Notes under the pieces: generated by a model
What the model was told of the DNA's origin: nothing
Database searches by the model: none
What the model saw: the letters and a program-made list of their open reading frames with translations, nothing else
Program-made: the position numbers and the translations under genes
Origin: Charina bottae
Taxonomy: Eukaryota; Chordata; Lepidosauria; Squamata; Charinaidae
Assembly: GCA_023362775.1 (NCBI GenBank)
Contig: JALMGJ010000001.1
Location: forward strand, 93,838,501-93,902,500
Length of the DNA stretch: 64,000 nt
Direction: 5' to 3'
Shown here: piece after piece, positions 11,024-24,800 of the stretch
Layout of the letters: each line of letters opens with the position of its first letter
Position numbering within the stretch: the first letter of the stretch is position 1

Positions 11024-11969
11024 CCAAAGCTAAAACACCAAACCTAAAGCTCTGAAGAGCATTCCATAATGAAGAACAAGCATTAGCAGCTTCAAGGCAT
11101 CTAGCGTCAAGTCCTCTTGGTATTGATGCAGAGGTTTGGAACATCACTACTGGAAGTGTATTAGAGCACAGAACCCCTCATATAGCAGGATCCCGTTATG
11201 ACCCTCACACTGCCTACAGCAATAGAAAGGAGGTCAACAAAAAGACCAGCTGTCTTGACTTCATTTCATTGGAACAGATAACATTTATCCAAGCATTTCC
11301 ACTGTTTCTCACCCTAAAGCAGTCATACTATGGCCAACCCAACCTTATGCAAGTAACTCAAAGACTGGGTTTCTATATTGTGCTAAGTTGGGCTAAACTG
11401 TGGGAACGTAGCCATTTTCTTAACATGCTGCGTGTGAACTAGGCCACCATATTGAGCCATAATATGGGTTAGTTATATAAAACAGCAACTGGATTTTGTT
11501 AGGCTTTAGTGTATAGAGTGGCCCTGAGCTACCTTCATAGCAATGCAAAAAGTGGGCAGAAGGACACCACTTCGAGTGGCTAGCACCAGTGAATCAAGCC
11601 TCAGTGGGAGGCATGGTGCCTAGAAGATGCAGCATGCCCAATGTCCTTCCTCCTCCTTCCTTGAAGTGGATCCACCCAGAATTCTCACTGCTTTGTCTCT
11701 TCTTAGAAATTCTGCCTAGGACGTTTCTCACCATTCCCATGGGTGCCACTAATTCAGAGCTTTAGAGAGAGATCTCTTATCAGGAGCTAAAATGTGTGAT
11801 ACGCTCAGAGGATGGAAATGAATGCAATAGTAGAACCTCAGTTGCAGCCCTTCTTCGTGGTGTTTGTTAAGCAGAGTGACTCCCTCTGAGACGGAAAAAG
11901 GAGGATGGAGAAAGCTGGGGGCAAGCGAGGTGACAAAGTGGGTCTGCAGACTGCAAATATGAAGCAACA

Positions 11970-12871
11970 AACATGAACAATAACAATTTTTATTAACAGC
12001 AAAAATAATTGCTGAGCGTCAGAAAGACAAGGAACAAGGATTAGGAAAATAGACAATTTCTCACAGACATAAAATACAGAGTACAGAAACAGAACAAACC
12101 GGCTCTCAGGTGAAGCCATTAAGGAGAACAGGAATCACATTCCCTTGTGACGAGAGACACCAGGAACGTATGAATGTCTATGCTCCCAAAGTACCCCCGC
12201 AACTGCTAGACTTAGGAACAGGTCCATGTGGGCTCTCCTCTGTCCCTCCTGGTTGGACTTGTGGAGAGCCTATGTGTTGGCTAGCTCCAGCCCTTCCTTT
12301 GGTAGCTTGATGCTGCAAGATCTTTCAAGGGAGAGGGATGGGACTGGGGCATAACAGTGCATCCTTGCAGTTGGCACTCTGGGACACCAACAGCAGCTAG
12401 ATCCTATTATAAGATCAAGTGGCCTTTTTTTTTTTTGGTGAACCCCACTTTACACCTGACAAAGGTATAAATATAGGTGGAAAAAAGAGATCTAAACTTG
12501 AAGGATGATAGTAGGGACAAAAAGCCATGGAAATCCCAGCCATGGCTCATTGGGCATAAAGTATCCAATGGGGGGAAGTATCCAGCCATCTCTCAGAGAA
12601 ATTGGCACGTGCACATTGAGGTGGAAAGAGCAGGAGAAAAAGCCTGGGAAAAACATTCCACAAACAGGAGAGGACATTGTCAGAAAGGTAGTCTGACTGG
12701 CCTGGTTGCCATCAGAGGTTGCATGAAAGAATCCAGGATTCAGTAGATGATACGCCAAGATGACAAGAAGGAGTTGGGAACGTTTTTAGTACCAGGAATT
12801 CTGGAATTCCTCTCCTGGATCAGAACAGATCCCTGCCGTGCCTCTCTAGCAGTCTCTTTGTGCTATACAGT
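11970..12871 (-). other. SLC5A6: Probable SLC5A6 3' UTR with polyadenylation signal
   Basis: The region downstream of the SLC5A6 stop codon runs uninterrupted to an AATAAA hexamer on the minus strand (plus-strand TTTATT at 11988-11993). That implies an end near 11970 and a 3' UTR of about 0.9 kb. No coding sequence is seen here. Transcript evidence would be needed to exclude an earlier cleavage site. Confidence 0.5.
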
Positions 12872-15800
12872 TCACAGGGTAGTCTCTCGCAAGACATAAG
12901 CATGAGTTCCATCTGCCCGGGGAAATCCTTCAGACGTTTCGACTTCCTCTGCATGGACCCCGGAGGGCGGGCCTTTTGGCAATCCATTTGCCACACCATT
13001 GTTGATTTTCTCCACTCCCAAAGAGGCTGCATCTGAGCAGCTTGCATCCTTAAAAAAAAAGAAAGCAAACAAGCACAGGTCAGCTATCCCCAAGGCTCCT
13101 GGAATGCTGCTCTTTAACACACTAGTATCCTAACTTTCCCACTCCACCAGCACACACATCCCCAGCTCATGCATAAACTATTTAAAAAATCCTGAAGGTC
13201 CAAATCCCTGGCACAGAGAAATTGTAGGAATTGATCAAACATGAAGAAACAAGGGTAGGGACAGGCAGAGACTGACCAATGAGGTATGCAGCCACTGAGT
13301 CAAGAGGTCACGGGATCCAAAAAGGGTTTGCTGGAAGGAAGGGAGGCTCTGAGGAGAAAGGAATTGCTGGAGGATTCAAGAGAAGAGTTTGCTGGGATGA
13401 GTCAGTACAGAAAGACTGCAGGAACAGGAGGACTCGACAGCGTGCAGGAGATGAGACAGCCTATGCTGAATGGGGCCCAGAAGAAATGAAGAAGGGAAAC
13501 CAGATGAGGAACAGGAGATGTTGTCCAAGCTACCAAGGAAGACTCACTTTTGGGCAGAACCATTTTTTCCTGAAAAGTTGTCTTAGGAAACTCCCAGGAA
13601 ATTATCTCTATCCACGTCTTCATACAGCATCTCAAGAGGGCACAAAATCAGACTACAGTTCTAAAAGACATTGTACTGCGCAGCACAGAAGGCCAGGGAG
13701 GGCAAAGACAGAAGCTTGGCAGTATTTTAGGCTTGTTCTAAAATACTGTGAAACCAACAGAGTTCATGAGTGAAAAGGCTTGAGAATCCCTCCAGGATGC
13801 CAAGTCACCTCATTTCAATAAAGTTAATTATCTCCCAACAGCTTCATTTAGAATAGCATTACTGGGAGAGAGACTCTGAAGCTTTTCTGCAATGGGTGTT
13901 TTATTTAACCTTCAGTCCACTAACAGGGTGCATGTGGAAGAAAAATGCCTCATTGTATTCAGGACTCCAAAGGAGATGACATCCAAGACACATCACTTCT
14001 ACAGCCCACATTCTGATAAACGGATGCTTTATAGTTACTTTATGTCCTGGTGGGGAAACCCAACTAACAGCCATTTTGTGGGAGCATCCACAGCATGTTT
14101 TCAAAATTTCAAATGTGTCCACCAATTCAGAAAGCTGGGGTCCCTTACCCTAATTTTAATCAAGTCCCTGCTCAATGCAAGATCTGAAATACAGATCAGT
14201 GGCCATCCAGCCTCTGCTTAAATACTTTCCCAGTAAAGCAAAGCTCTCCCTGCGGCAATCCAGTTTTACTGCCAAACTGGGCTTAAATGTTAGGATATTT
14301 CTCCTAATCTTGAACCAAGATTTGCTTCTCCACAATGTCCACCATTCCCTGTCCTCTGGAGCAACAAACTTAAATCTCACCTCCGCAGGGTCACAAACTC
14401 CACAGCGGAGTATCTCGTGGTACTTTGCTGGCAAACAGCAAAGTAGTCGGGGCAGCACCAGGAAAATAGTTTTTGGATTTACATCCTTCCCACGTGTTGG
14501 GCCTGTGAGGGAGAGAAGGCGGCATTAGTAAGACAAGGGAAGGGAAGGAGGAACCTTGCAGGGCAATTCCCGTGCCTACTGAGACCAGGAGTAATGCTAG
14601 TAATGCTAATGCTAGTGGAAAGCAACTCTTTGCGGAACTTAGATCTGCATCCCCCACCAAGGGAAACAAAGGAAACCTAATATTCGTGGGTAAGGACTAA
14701 ATAGAATGCCATCCGGAGGCAATCTAATGCTGTAAGACAAGCCTTAGGCAACCTAGTTTCCCTTGATGTTTTAGATTTCTATTTCCATCAGGTTCGGCGG
14801 CATGACCAAAGGTAATGATCTGTGGAAGTTGTAGTCCAGATATGTGGAAGACACTAGCTTTCCTACTCCTGTAACAAGGAGTGCTGGCTGGAGGACCAGA
14901 CCCTTCTCCCTCGCATCCCTTAGCACCGCAAGCATTTGACTCCCAACTTCACCAATATCAAAACCTGATTTTATTCATTTTATTCACTCCTGACATTTGC
15001 ATCCTTCCTTTTCTTAAGTAGTCATGGCAGCTTACAATAGGAATAAAAAGGGACACGTCCTCACTCTCTTCTCAAGTTCTCCATTCTGCAGATGTGGTGA
15101 TACTGTGTAAAACGATGGCAAGCTATGTTTGGGGATCCAAGGTCAGTTTCCCAGCAAGACCTACCCTTCATGGCCCCTCCTTACAAAATGCAAGTATACA
15201 CACCCCACATACTTGAGGCTTGGCTTTTATGATCTGGATGGTATTTCTAGATCCTCTGTATTTAAGCATGTTACGTACCAGTGAGAAGACTGACTAGCAG
15301 CCCCACCACAATGACAGTGGTAGAGTTGTGCGCGCTGTACCACATGTATGACAAATTGTAAAACCTCCGCAAGCCTGTGAGCCTAGAAAGAATTCAAGGA
15401 GACACATGTCAAGAGCTACTCCCTTCAAACATCTCCCCAGGCTAGTACTGAAACAGCCAGGTCCCCAAAGAGGCAATTCCACAAGTTTCTTTTGGGTTGT
15501 ACAGCTCTCACTGCATTCCCTCAGTCCCACAGCAGCCCCTGGTTTTCTGTCCCTCAAAAACTAACGTCCAGAAAGAAACATCAGCAGCTGTCCAATCAGC
15601 TAGCTCAAACAAGGCAGGTTGGTGTGGAATGGCAGCAGGGGAACAGAAACAACATGCTCGGTGAAAGTCACACAGGTTAAAAAAGAATGACAAGCAGCTC
15701 AAAAAGAATGGATCTGTCAGTGGCTGTTAGCTAAGGTGATAGATGCAGTCTCCAAGCTGAGAAACACTTTGAAACCAGTTATTGGAGAGCAAAACATGAA

Positions 15801-18800
15801 AAAGCAATGGTCCGTCTTGTCCTTGTATTTTTCTTAGTTGGCTTATGCTTCGTGTCCTGGGAGAGGTGGATGGGCCCTGGAGCATATTGGCCCTGGACTG
15901 CAGTTTTCTGTTCCCCCCCCCCTTTTTTAGGCTGTTTTAAATCTTGCTATGTGGGAGTGGGGTGTTGGTAGCTACCTGGCCTCCTTTGTAGGAAATGAAT
16001 GGGTGGTGAGACCGATCCCTTGCTTCAGCATCTGGTGATTATTATTCTATAGAAATAAGACAAACCCCCATTGGGGAAAGGGCACCTTTTTATTTTAGTA
16101 GTGTTCCATGGACGTTTGGAATTGCTTCCCCAGGTGCCTGGAAGCCCCAATTCTAACGTGGGTTCAGTAGACTTGGCAAGTGTTCTGCTTGCCTCTGGAA
16201 AAAGAATATATTGACTGTAGCCTCTTTACCAAGGGCTTGGATATCTGGAGCCTTTTGGACAAATAAGAGGATTACAGGAAGATGTGGATAATACAATTGG
16301 GAATTTTGCTGATATTTGGGATAAGGGGAGGGATTGGAGGACCAATCCTGAACCCCTTTCCAATAGTAAACCATTGGTTTGACCTGTTAAAAGCCTCAGT
16401 GGCAGTGTTGGTCAACCGGTCTATGTAATTTGTTCTCTAACCCCTCTTTTCATGGATGAAGGACTTCCTTTTCTCCCCATTCTTTTTAGTATGACTTCCA
16501 TGGTAACCCCTGACTTTAAGACTTTGGGTACCACCACCATAGTCTGGAAATATAGAGTGAAGGGGGTGCTAGCAGGGATTGAGTCCACGCTTGGGAGAGT
16601 TTGAGTATGGACAAACGTGGACTCCCCTCACACCCTTAGCCTTTCTAATTTGGCCAGATGGAATTGTGATATTCTAACCCAGAGCTTTCCAAACTGTGTG
16701 GCGCGACACAAAAGTGTGTCGCCACACACACTCTGGTGTGTCACCACAGAACCCGGAAGCGCTGATCATCATCAGCGCTTCTGGGTTTTCCCGCGGCGAC
16801 ACACCAACTGCAGCGCGCAAAACCCAAAAGCAGCAGCAGCGCTTCCGGGTTTTTGCGCGCTGCCGCACTTCTGGGTTTTCCCGCGGCGACACACCAACGC
16901 CGGTTGGTGTGTCGCCGCGGGAAAAACTTTGGAAAGCCCTGTTCTAACCAATGTTCCTCCTGAGGACTGTTCTTGTCTCTTGGGGCAAGCCTGGAAGGAA
17001 CTGTGGGGATTAAATTGTTCACATTAGAGGGATGGAACGCCCAGGATACAGGTTTTTCACAGAGAAGGAGATAAAGGGCTGAGCTATGGAATGTGTATTT
17101 GAAAATACTTAGTGATACATGTTTAGAGCATATTATGGGTTATGTCTCATGTTCAGTTTTTGTGCAGATGCCAGAACAATGCCAATTAGCTTTTATGGCA
17201 AGATAACAATTGTAACAACTTTAGTGGCTATATTGTGTTGTAAGCTCCATGTGGATTGATAATGTTGGAAAGAATATAGGTACCTACTGTTGTTTATGAT
17301 ACCAACAGTTAGTGAATTGAGGTAACTGGATTGTCATATTTTTGTGCAGTTACTGGGGACCTAAGGACCTGGTGCTTAAAGAAAAGGACAACAGAATATA
17401 ACATACAATGTAACTTAATAAGCTTAAAGACTATATGTGCCCAGTCCCCATGATGGGCCTGAGACAGGCTGTGTTAGAAATTATTGTTAGCAAAGCTGCA
17501 ACTGCTTTAACCGTAGTAGCTTCTTCCTACTCAACCATCCCCAGCGCCCAAGGTGATGGTTTAAAAGTATATTCCTACAGAATACATTCTGTTAGTCGAG
17601 TGAAAAGCATTTCACTCCCCATAAAGTAAAGGGAGGGTTTTAGCATACCCTGAGCTATTTTTTGCTTCTGTAACACGCTTAAGTGCATTATTAGACTGCA
17701 AGCTATTTGGACTGGTTCAGTAATATTTTCATGGATTGGGAATGCATTGTTTTTCTGGTTTTACTTGCTCTGGGGAGCCTTCTTTTTCTTTTTTGTTTCA
17801 TACCCCTTGTCAAATGGTTTGTCTTCCAAATGTCTTCCATTGATGGGATAACTGTTATGGCCTCACCTTGCCTGTTAACACTGGAACCCAACCTTCCAAA
17901 GTGATGGTACTCAGGTGTGTTCCTTATGAGTACACCCCTTTGGTGGGATGGCCTCTAGCGAAAAGCATTTCGCTGGTAAAAGTAAAGGGAGGAATGTAAG
18001 GGTTAGCTTAGCTTAACCAACGCTATTCTGCTTTTGGAAACTGCTTGCTTAGAAATTAGGTAAAATGGAAATGAGATTAGATAACGCTCGCCAAGGATGT
18101 TTAGAATAATAGGAGACATGCAGACTGCCCCTGGAGGTCTCTAGGATGCTTACTGTTAGCAATGCGGATTCAGGAACCTTGCCCTGTTAGGAGGAGAGGG
18201 TTCATTATGTTTTCTTAATGAACCTGGGAAACCCTATATAAGCACTGAACTTGTGATGTGTGTGTGTGGGTTTCTTTGCAGACATTCACTGCCATGATGT
18301 CTGTCTGTAGAAATCCCACCCAGCTTTACTTGGCCAAATAAATGCTGTTATTTTAAATCTCCAAGCCTCGACTCAAGACTGTTATTGGCAGCCTCAGGAA
18401 CTTGGGTAAAACAGTGTAAGCCAGGGGCCTTACAGTGAAAAGCAGGACGCTGGATTAGATGACTCTTTAATCTGGTCCAACTGCAACTTTTATTATCATA
18501 TTCCAATTCTTACAATAACCTTATAAAGTTGGCCATTACTAACAAGGAAAGCAGACAAAGGCTTCCTCTCCTCCATTTAGTTTGATCGATGCATCTGTCT
18601 TCCACATCTCCCCATTTGATCCTGGCCTCTCCTGAGGGTAAGTGAACAGTAATGATGATAATGGTGGTAACAGATTTTTTTATTCATGGTACTTTCACTT
18701 ATACAGAGCCTTCCTAAGGAACCTTTCATTGTTCTGTTCTGTTATTCTATTACGTGCAATTTCATATTGATAATTTATTAGGTTCCAGGTTCTGTGTTGC

Positions 18801-21800
18801 CTACAAAGCTTTATAAATAAACAAATAAATAGCTAAGGAGGGTATGAAACCAGGAACTACATTGCTCATACAGTAAGTCACTCTCTCTGAGCTATTTATA
18901 TCAATGCTTAATTATTGCTCAGAAATGGACAGCCCAACAGTTCTAAAAGGAAAATAATAGAAAAGACCCACTGAAAAGAAAAAAAGATAACAAAATGGGC
19001 TTGAGAGGAAGAAAAATAGGAAGTGAAAGAGGTGATAGGAAGAACTGGGAAGATTTAGCTGGAGAACAGATTAAGAAGGATAGCACCCAATATTTGAAAG
19101 CACCTCCAAGAGTTGAAACACTGCTTGGAGAAGAAAAAAACAACACATTACATTTTGTAAAGTGCAGATATGTTTAGGGTCAGGGCGAGTCTGAACCTAC
19201 CAGCAATTCAAGCATTCACTTGTGAGAGGATGTTTTCAGGGGAGGAATAAGAGCAATGTCAAAAGTCCAAGAGGAACATGTCAATGCAATGGAGGGTGCA
19301 TATGTTTAGGACAGCTAAACATCTTGTGGAGGCAATGTTTAGGTTAAACCAACATTGGAAAATGTTCTGAACTGTGAATAATTCAACAATTGAAGTAATT
19401 GCTAGAAAAGAAGCAGGGCAAGGGGAGAACCCTCTCTTGGAGAAAGCATCAAAAGGCAAGTAAGTTTAAAGTTCAGGCTGTGACCTTGATGAAACTTAAG
19501 AAACCGAGTAACCTTTTGGAGACAAATCTCCTCCCTACTTGCCCTAACCCTTTGCTTCTCGGGCAAAGGTTTCTTCTACTACCACCATCCTAACAAAACA
19601 ATATAGAGTTTTGCAGTGAGCCACCTAAGATTTCTGGAGTCAGGCAAACCCCATTTGATTGGAATTTTGAGTATGAAAGTTGGATTTTGCAGCACTTTCC
19701 CAACCTCTTACTTCAGCCCAGAAGTTGCTGGACCAGAGAACAACTTCCTTGTTTTTACCTTTCTGGAGCTGTTGTTGAGGTCAACAATGTTGTCATGACA
19801 GCAGTAGTCAGATTCCCATCAGCTGCTAAAACAGTGGGTCCAGGAGACACAGACTGGTAGTTGATAACCATGCTCCCAATGCCCACCCAAAATGCCATGG
19901 CCAGCCCAGCAACTAATCCAACTACAGCACCCTGTGGAGAAACAAGGAGTAAAGTGTGAGGGGCTTTCCCACATGCAGAGGAAGGCTTGTCCCCCAAAGG
20001 TTTGAACATATACTGGCTGGGTTCACCCAACATGGCAGGTTGAATCTGCTACTATCCCTAGATAAACCCTGGTGAAGCAGTGGCAGATGATCAAAAGAAT
20101 TAAAAGTTGCCCTGGTTAAATAGGGGGCAGCCATCTTCACCAGTGTTCCAGCTTCCTTTGAGGAGGCTGGCCAGGTGCTGATTTGTTTGTACAGTTAAAA
20201 AAATAAAAATAAGCACCAATGATTACCAAATCAGACATTTGCCTTCCGTTATCTTTCTTCCCTGCGGGAGCTGAAAACAAACAAAAAATAATAGGGTGTG
20301 CCCAGGGAAGCTCTATTTTGTCGAGCTGCTCTAGACTCTTGCCTCTGTGACCAGCAGCTGGGACAGAAGGTGAACGAACATCCTCTGTTAAGATGACACA
20401 GATGATTGAGACAGGGCAGTTCCATCCAAGCCAACTCCAGCTAGATGAATACTGACTTTCTCTTGCCCCATTGCTGACTCAGCTTTTTTTCTCTGCATGA
20501 CACACTAACTTCATCCTTGACTAGTTATCGACATACTTTGCAAACAGGTTCACTGAGTGTAGTAGCTATGCACAATACACACCAAAGCTGGCACTTCCGT
20601 AAGTTTGTTCCTTTGGCAATACTGGCACTATTAGAAACCTGTCTTGCCACTGTCCTCCACCAGATGTATTGCCAGGTGAAGGGCGTGTGCGTATGTGTGC
20701 ACTGAATCGGAGACTGGGCATAGGTATGAGGGTCTGGCCAGCCCCTGGGGCACTTACCACAGAGTTGGCACAAGGAAAGAACATGCCCAGGCAGAATAGT
20801 CCCAGCAGTGGTCCTCCCACCATGCCAAAGATGCTGATGGCAGCCTTAGAAAAGGAAAAGAGAGAGGGGTGTGTGATTTGGGGGTTTTCTCATGAAAATC
20901 TGCCTTACGCTGAATCAGATCATTGGTCTGCCTGCAGATCTCCTTACTGAACCTGGGACCTGCATGAAAAGCAGATGCTTTATTACTGAGCTACAATCTA
21001 CCTCTTCCCTTCATTGTTCATCATCAGTTAATATATGATAAGGTATCTGAAGCACAAAAAATGCTATACCTTTGTTAAAATAAGCAAATCCAGTCTGGCC
21101 CACAAGCTCCTGTTCTAACGGCTGAGCCACACAATGTTTTGTTAGAGCATCAGGGAGCAGAAATTGTTAAATTCCCTCATCATCTCCTGAAATTCTGGCA
21201 ACTAACATCACTGGAGAGTTGCATTTGATTAAGATGCATTTGATGTCATCTACTGTATAGTTTGTCCGTACAGCAGCCTTTCCCAACATAGATGCCCTCC
21301 AAATATAGACTTCAATTTTCAGAATGCTCAACCATGGCCCTGCTGGCTAAGGAATTTTGGGAAACCATCTTTCTACACTTGAAGTCACATAGGCAGGGAA
21401 GGCAGAATTATAATTATCCAGGTAAAAATATCAATTGGCATACTTGGCACAAAAGTAGTGAATTTGTGAATTCTTGGTGAATTACTAAGAAAAAGATTTC
21501 TGGGATTGCACTGAAAAAAAGGATGTGTGAACAATGTATTTGCCTCATTTGCACTACATCTTTTGGATAGAGTCCTCCATTTCCTTAGTTGTCATGAGCT
21601 GTGTGCACATGGATTTTTGCAAGCACTTGCTATCAAAGACATGCGGCAATAAGCTCATGCTGCTGTAGTTTTTTCCCAGTTCCAAAGTTGTGAGAAAGTA
21701 GATTGTAAGGATGTGGTTGGGCAAGTCAGGGAATGGCAACAGAGGAGGAGGAAGAGAAAGATGAAGAGTTGTCAGTTGTTCAGCCCCTAGCTCCTTCATG

Positions 21801-24800
21801 TCAGCTCAGAAAGTGTGTGCTGAGAAGAGGGGAGGAGGCAAAAAAGAACAAGACTAAGAGGAAAAAGAGAGTGAAAAGAATCAAAAAGCAAGTAACAGGA
21901 GAGGGCAAAAAAAAGAGAAGTAGGAGGGAGGGGCAAGGATTACACTCTGAGAGGCAAAAGGGGCCAGGAAGATTGATTGTCACTTTGACAACAAGGTATT
22001 GCTCATCAGCACACAAGAGGGAGATCAGTGAAGGAGATATTATGAAGAAAAGCAGATGATGGGGCTAGAAAGCTTCTCTCCTTTCTGGGATTATGATCTG
22101 GGACTGCACTACAATAAAGTCCTCTTTATGAAGAAGCAGGGGTTGTTTTTTCTTGTGCACTGCAGACGATGACAGAAGGCCAACAGGGAAAAGCATCAAC
22201 AGAAGGCCAACAGGGAAAACCATCATGCTCTTTGCCAGATGCCTAAAACTGAAAGTGATTCTTTCCAAACATGGTTTTCACAGAGTTCTCTTTCGGAGGT
22301 TTTCTTGAGAAGAAGGGATAGGGATTACAGTACAAGAATCCCATCAATTTGAAGGGTCAATTTATCCCCGTGTACATTAGGGTAGAGATGTTTTAATTTT
22401 CTTTCTACAGCCTTCTTATGATCCAATGAGGAGACAGGTCTTTTCACTTATAATGGGAGTTATGTTAACAAGTGTAGTTTATGGGGATAGGGTGCAAGTT
22501 GCTATAGAAAGAACACTGAAGGAACACATGGGCTGGAGTTTCCTCTAAATCACAAGGGCTAGCTTGCTCTGCAAAAGGGCATAGTTATACCTTCACTCCT
22601 ATATTGCAGAGGGCAAGACATGAAAGAGGATTCAAGAGAGAGCTTTACGGTGTATTGGAAAAGTAATACTAAACAAGCAATTTGCTGGCATGGAGGGTTT
22701 CTTGTTTATATTCTGCCAATGTAAGTTACCTAGGTCACCCTGACCCATATCAAACACTTGCTGCAGGATTGTGGCTCTAACTCTTAATAGCCCCATGGCC
22801 AACACAGCTGTACTGGCATAGACCAGTCAAAATTCTAGTTTTCCAAGAAGAGGAAGAATTCTTAAAAAGGGTTGAAGCAGCCAGGGAATCACTGGAAAGG
22901 TGAAGATTAAGCCAAAAGTAAGCATAAACAGACTCTTGACTTCAGAAAGATTATTCCAATTTCTAAGCAAATTGCTGCTTTCAGAACACAGTAAGGTACC
23001 TGAAATAGCACTGTTAGGAAGCTAGACTGGATAACATGTAACGGCTTTAATTTATTATACTGCACATACCTGACAGCAGTATAGCATCTGGGAAATGGGT
23101 TTAACTTTAAAGAGTTTTAAGGCAGCAGGTATGCCACTGTCTCCTTTAGTGCGAAAAAACAAACAGTATGGCCTTACTACTATTGTTGATCTTATCAGAA
23201 ATATTTAATTTGTTCACCCTTGATTCTAGAGGGCTGAAATACTACGTTGAAATATTTATAGGATGAAACCTACTCTATATAGTATCGTTTATCTGTTACA
23301 AACATGTAGGTCATCTAAGTCCCTTTGAAAAAAGGATGACTTGTGTTTTGGAGTAGTTTATTCTGAGCTTTTCCTCCATATAATAGTCTGCTAGGATCTG
23401 AAGAGCTCTTCTTAAGGCCAAACTCCATCATTCATTCATTCATTCATTCATTCATTCATTCAATTTCTATGACCGCCCATCTCCCCCTCAAGGAGGGACT
23501 CTGGGCGGTTCACAGCCACAATAACATCACTAAAATACAATAAAAACACAATAAAATATAAATACAATAAATATAAATTAAAACCAAGTGGCAGGTGGTT
23601 CGTACAGTGACGTTGAACATATTTAAAATTTGGGGCGGCTCTAAGAAATCAGCCATCCCCAAGCTTGACCACTTTCCCTCTTGCCCCAGGCAAGATCACA
23701 GAGCCAAGTTTTTAATTTTTTTCTGAAGTCCAGGAGTGAAGGGGTCTGTCTTATCTCTGGCGGAAGGATGTTCCATAGGGCAGGTGCCGCTGCAGAAAAG
23801 GCTCGCCTCTGAGACCCTGCTAGATGGAACTCTTTCATAGAGGGGGTCCGCAGCATGCCCTCTCTGCAAGATCGGGTAGGACGGGACAATGTAATGGGTA
23901 TGAGGCGGTCCCTCAGATAACCTGGGCCCATGCCATGTAGGGCTTTAAAGGTAATGACCAACACCTTGAATTGGACCCGGAAGCAAACTGGTACCCAATG
24001 CAGCTCACGGAGCAAAGGTGTTATATGTGTCGATCTTGGTGCACTTAAAACTGCCCACGCAGCCGCATTCTGTACCAGCTGTAGCTTCCGGATATTCTTC
24101 AAGGGTAGCCCCATGTAGAGTGCATTACAGTAATCTATATGGGAGACAACCAGGGCATGAGTGACCATTCGCCTCTAGGTCCAGGAAAGGGCGTAACTGG
24201 AGCACAACATGAAGTTGAGCAAAGGCCCTCCTGGCCACGACTGCCACCTGCTCTTCAAGCAGGAGTCGTGAGTCCAGGAGGACCCTCAAGTTACGCACCG
24301 GATCTGTCTGGGGTAGTGCAACCCCATCCAGAACTAAAGATGACGAATTCCCAGAGACTGAGGGGCCATTAATCCACAGTCACTCGGTCTTACCAGGGTT
24401 CAGCTGAAGCCTGCTTTTCCCCATCATCAGCATAAACAAGCGGAGGTAACTGTCTACTGTTGAGTTGGTTAATTTTATAGTTTGTTAACAGACATTCCAC
24501 CTGTTCTGAGGATTTTATTTGCTTTATATTATCAGATTGGAACCTTAATTTCTCTACAAATGTTTCGTAGAGCTACTGTTTCTTAGAGCTATCACACAAA
24601 GCTACCATTTCTCAGAGCTACCACACAGAAAAATACTGTCAACTTTAGATTTTTATATCTGTGAAAAAAAATATGCCTTTTATATTGTTTTATATCTTTT
24701 TGTCTCATATTTATTGGTCACTGACTGCAATAAAGTTTATACATACTGATAATGGAGAAGTTTGCAGATGGCTGATTACATAAGCTTTATCGATCTGTGA

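Noticed and set aside
13279..13773. 164-codon plus-strand frame
   Set aside because: Lies in a SLC5A6 intron, on the opposite strand, with no domain and no codon pattern of a gene.
13402..14528. Several frames around the SLC5A6 exon at 14381-14502
   Set aside because: Shadows of the real exon or of an old interspersed repeat.
15285..15381. Exon 13/14 acceptor immediately before GCTTGCGG (15371)
   Set aside because: It breaks the reading phase from the previous exon; the upstream AG giving RLTGLRRFY keeps phase and matches the human KPTGLQRFY.
21733..22059. Lys/Glu-rich 108-codon frame
   Set aside because: Purine-rich low-complexity intron sequence, with no splice context or family match.
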